A stretch of DNA of 5,578 nucleotides from positions 1 through 5,578 of the forward strand of contig JALVUH010000145.1 of assembly GCA_027035735.1 (NCBI GenBank). Direction: 5' to 3'. Both the position numbers and the translations under genes were made by a program. The first letter of the stretch is position 1; each line of letters starts with the position of its first letter. The stretch is from Nautiliaceae bacterium. GTDB taxonomy: Bacteria; Campylobacterota; Campylobacteria; Campylobacterales; Nautiliaceae. The notes beneath the pieces are model-generated. The model searched no databases. It saw only the letters and a list, made by a program, of their open reading frames with translations, and was not told the DNA's origin. Shown in pieces: positions 5,516-5,578 of the stretch.

Positions 5516-5578
5516 TTTAATCACTGATAATACAAAAGAGTTATCTAAAGATAAAATCTTTTTGAAAACATTTCAAAA
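5487..5578 (+). CDS. murE: MurE, UDP-MurNAc-tripeptide synthetase (5' end only)
   Basis: The first 30 codons of a gene run off the window. The reading 'MDLITYLQNDLITDNTKEL', continuing 'SKDKIFLKT', resembles the N-terminal Mur ligase domain opening (S/T-D-N/D-S/T-x-x-V/L...FV), and is very close to what I recall of H. pylori MurE ('FLSDNTNEV...ILFVKT'). MurE adds the third residue, normally meso-diaminopimelate in these bacteria, to UDP-MurNAc-L-Ala-D-Glu in the cytoplasm. An in-frame TAG at 5475-5477 restricts the start to TTG 5484 or ATG 5487; ATG is chosen. No strong SD is visible, and the gene starts 29 nt inside the previous one, so initiation probably depends on coupling. The catalytic and ATP-binding regions lie outside the window, so the name rests on the N-terminus plus gene order. 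Confidence 0.8.
   Translation, partial: MDLITYLQNDLITDNTKELSKDKIFLKTFQ

Noticed and set aside
1..5578. CRISPR arrays, insertion sequences, tRNA/rRNA genes, prophage or defence genes
   Set aside because: No regularly spaced repeats, transposase motifs or RNA-gene sequences seen; coding space is filled by housekeeping genes.

Overview
The window is a compact, AT-rich, all plus-strand stretch of a bacterial chromosome. The protein sequences point to Campylobacterota. The RNA polymerase alpha subunit has an 'AHPIRR' motif where most bacteria have 'GNALRR', and the order rplQ - nfu - small unknown gene - murE matches what I recall from Campylobacter and Helicobacter. The low GC content and the general look of the proteins suggest a deep-branching, possibly thermophilic vent lineage such as Nautiliales. 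That finer placement is inference from memory, not a search.

Layout: (1) positions 3-425, a small heat-shock protein (Hsp20/alpha-crystallin). (2) Positions 426-481, a short intergenic gap containing a 15-bp inverted repeat whose loop is exactly TATAAT. It appears to be the promoter and translation-control site of the next gene. (3) Positions 482-1774, an AzgA-type purine permease of the NCS2 family. (4) Positions 1775-1972, a 198-bp intergenic region with a possible terminator, a clear extended -10 promoter and a potentially structured leader RNA. (5) Positions 1973-4873, the alpha operon rpmJ-rpsM-rpsK-rpsD-rpoA-rplQ (L36, S13, S11, S4, RNAP alpha, L17), with gaps of 2-13 nt and one 4-nt overlap. 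(6) Positions 4876-5578, a continuation with no visible break into nfu (Fe-S carrier), a small unrecognised helical protein, and the first 30 codons of murE (peptidoglycan synthesis), with overlapping gene ends.

The alpha operon supplies ribosomal proteins and the polymerase subunit. The tight packing suggests that the Fe-S carrier, the unknown protein and MurE are co-transcribed with it. L36, which is only 37 codons long, was identified by direct reading.

Most of the coding content is ordinary housekeeping. The parts worth a second look are the two intergenic regions: the promoter embedded in a hairpin upstream of the permease, and the folded leader ahead of rpmJ, which could be an uncharacterised r-protein autoregulatory element.
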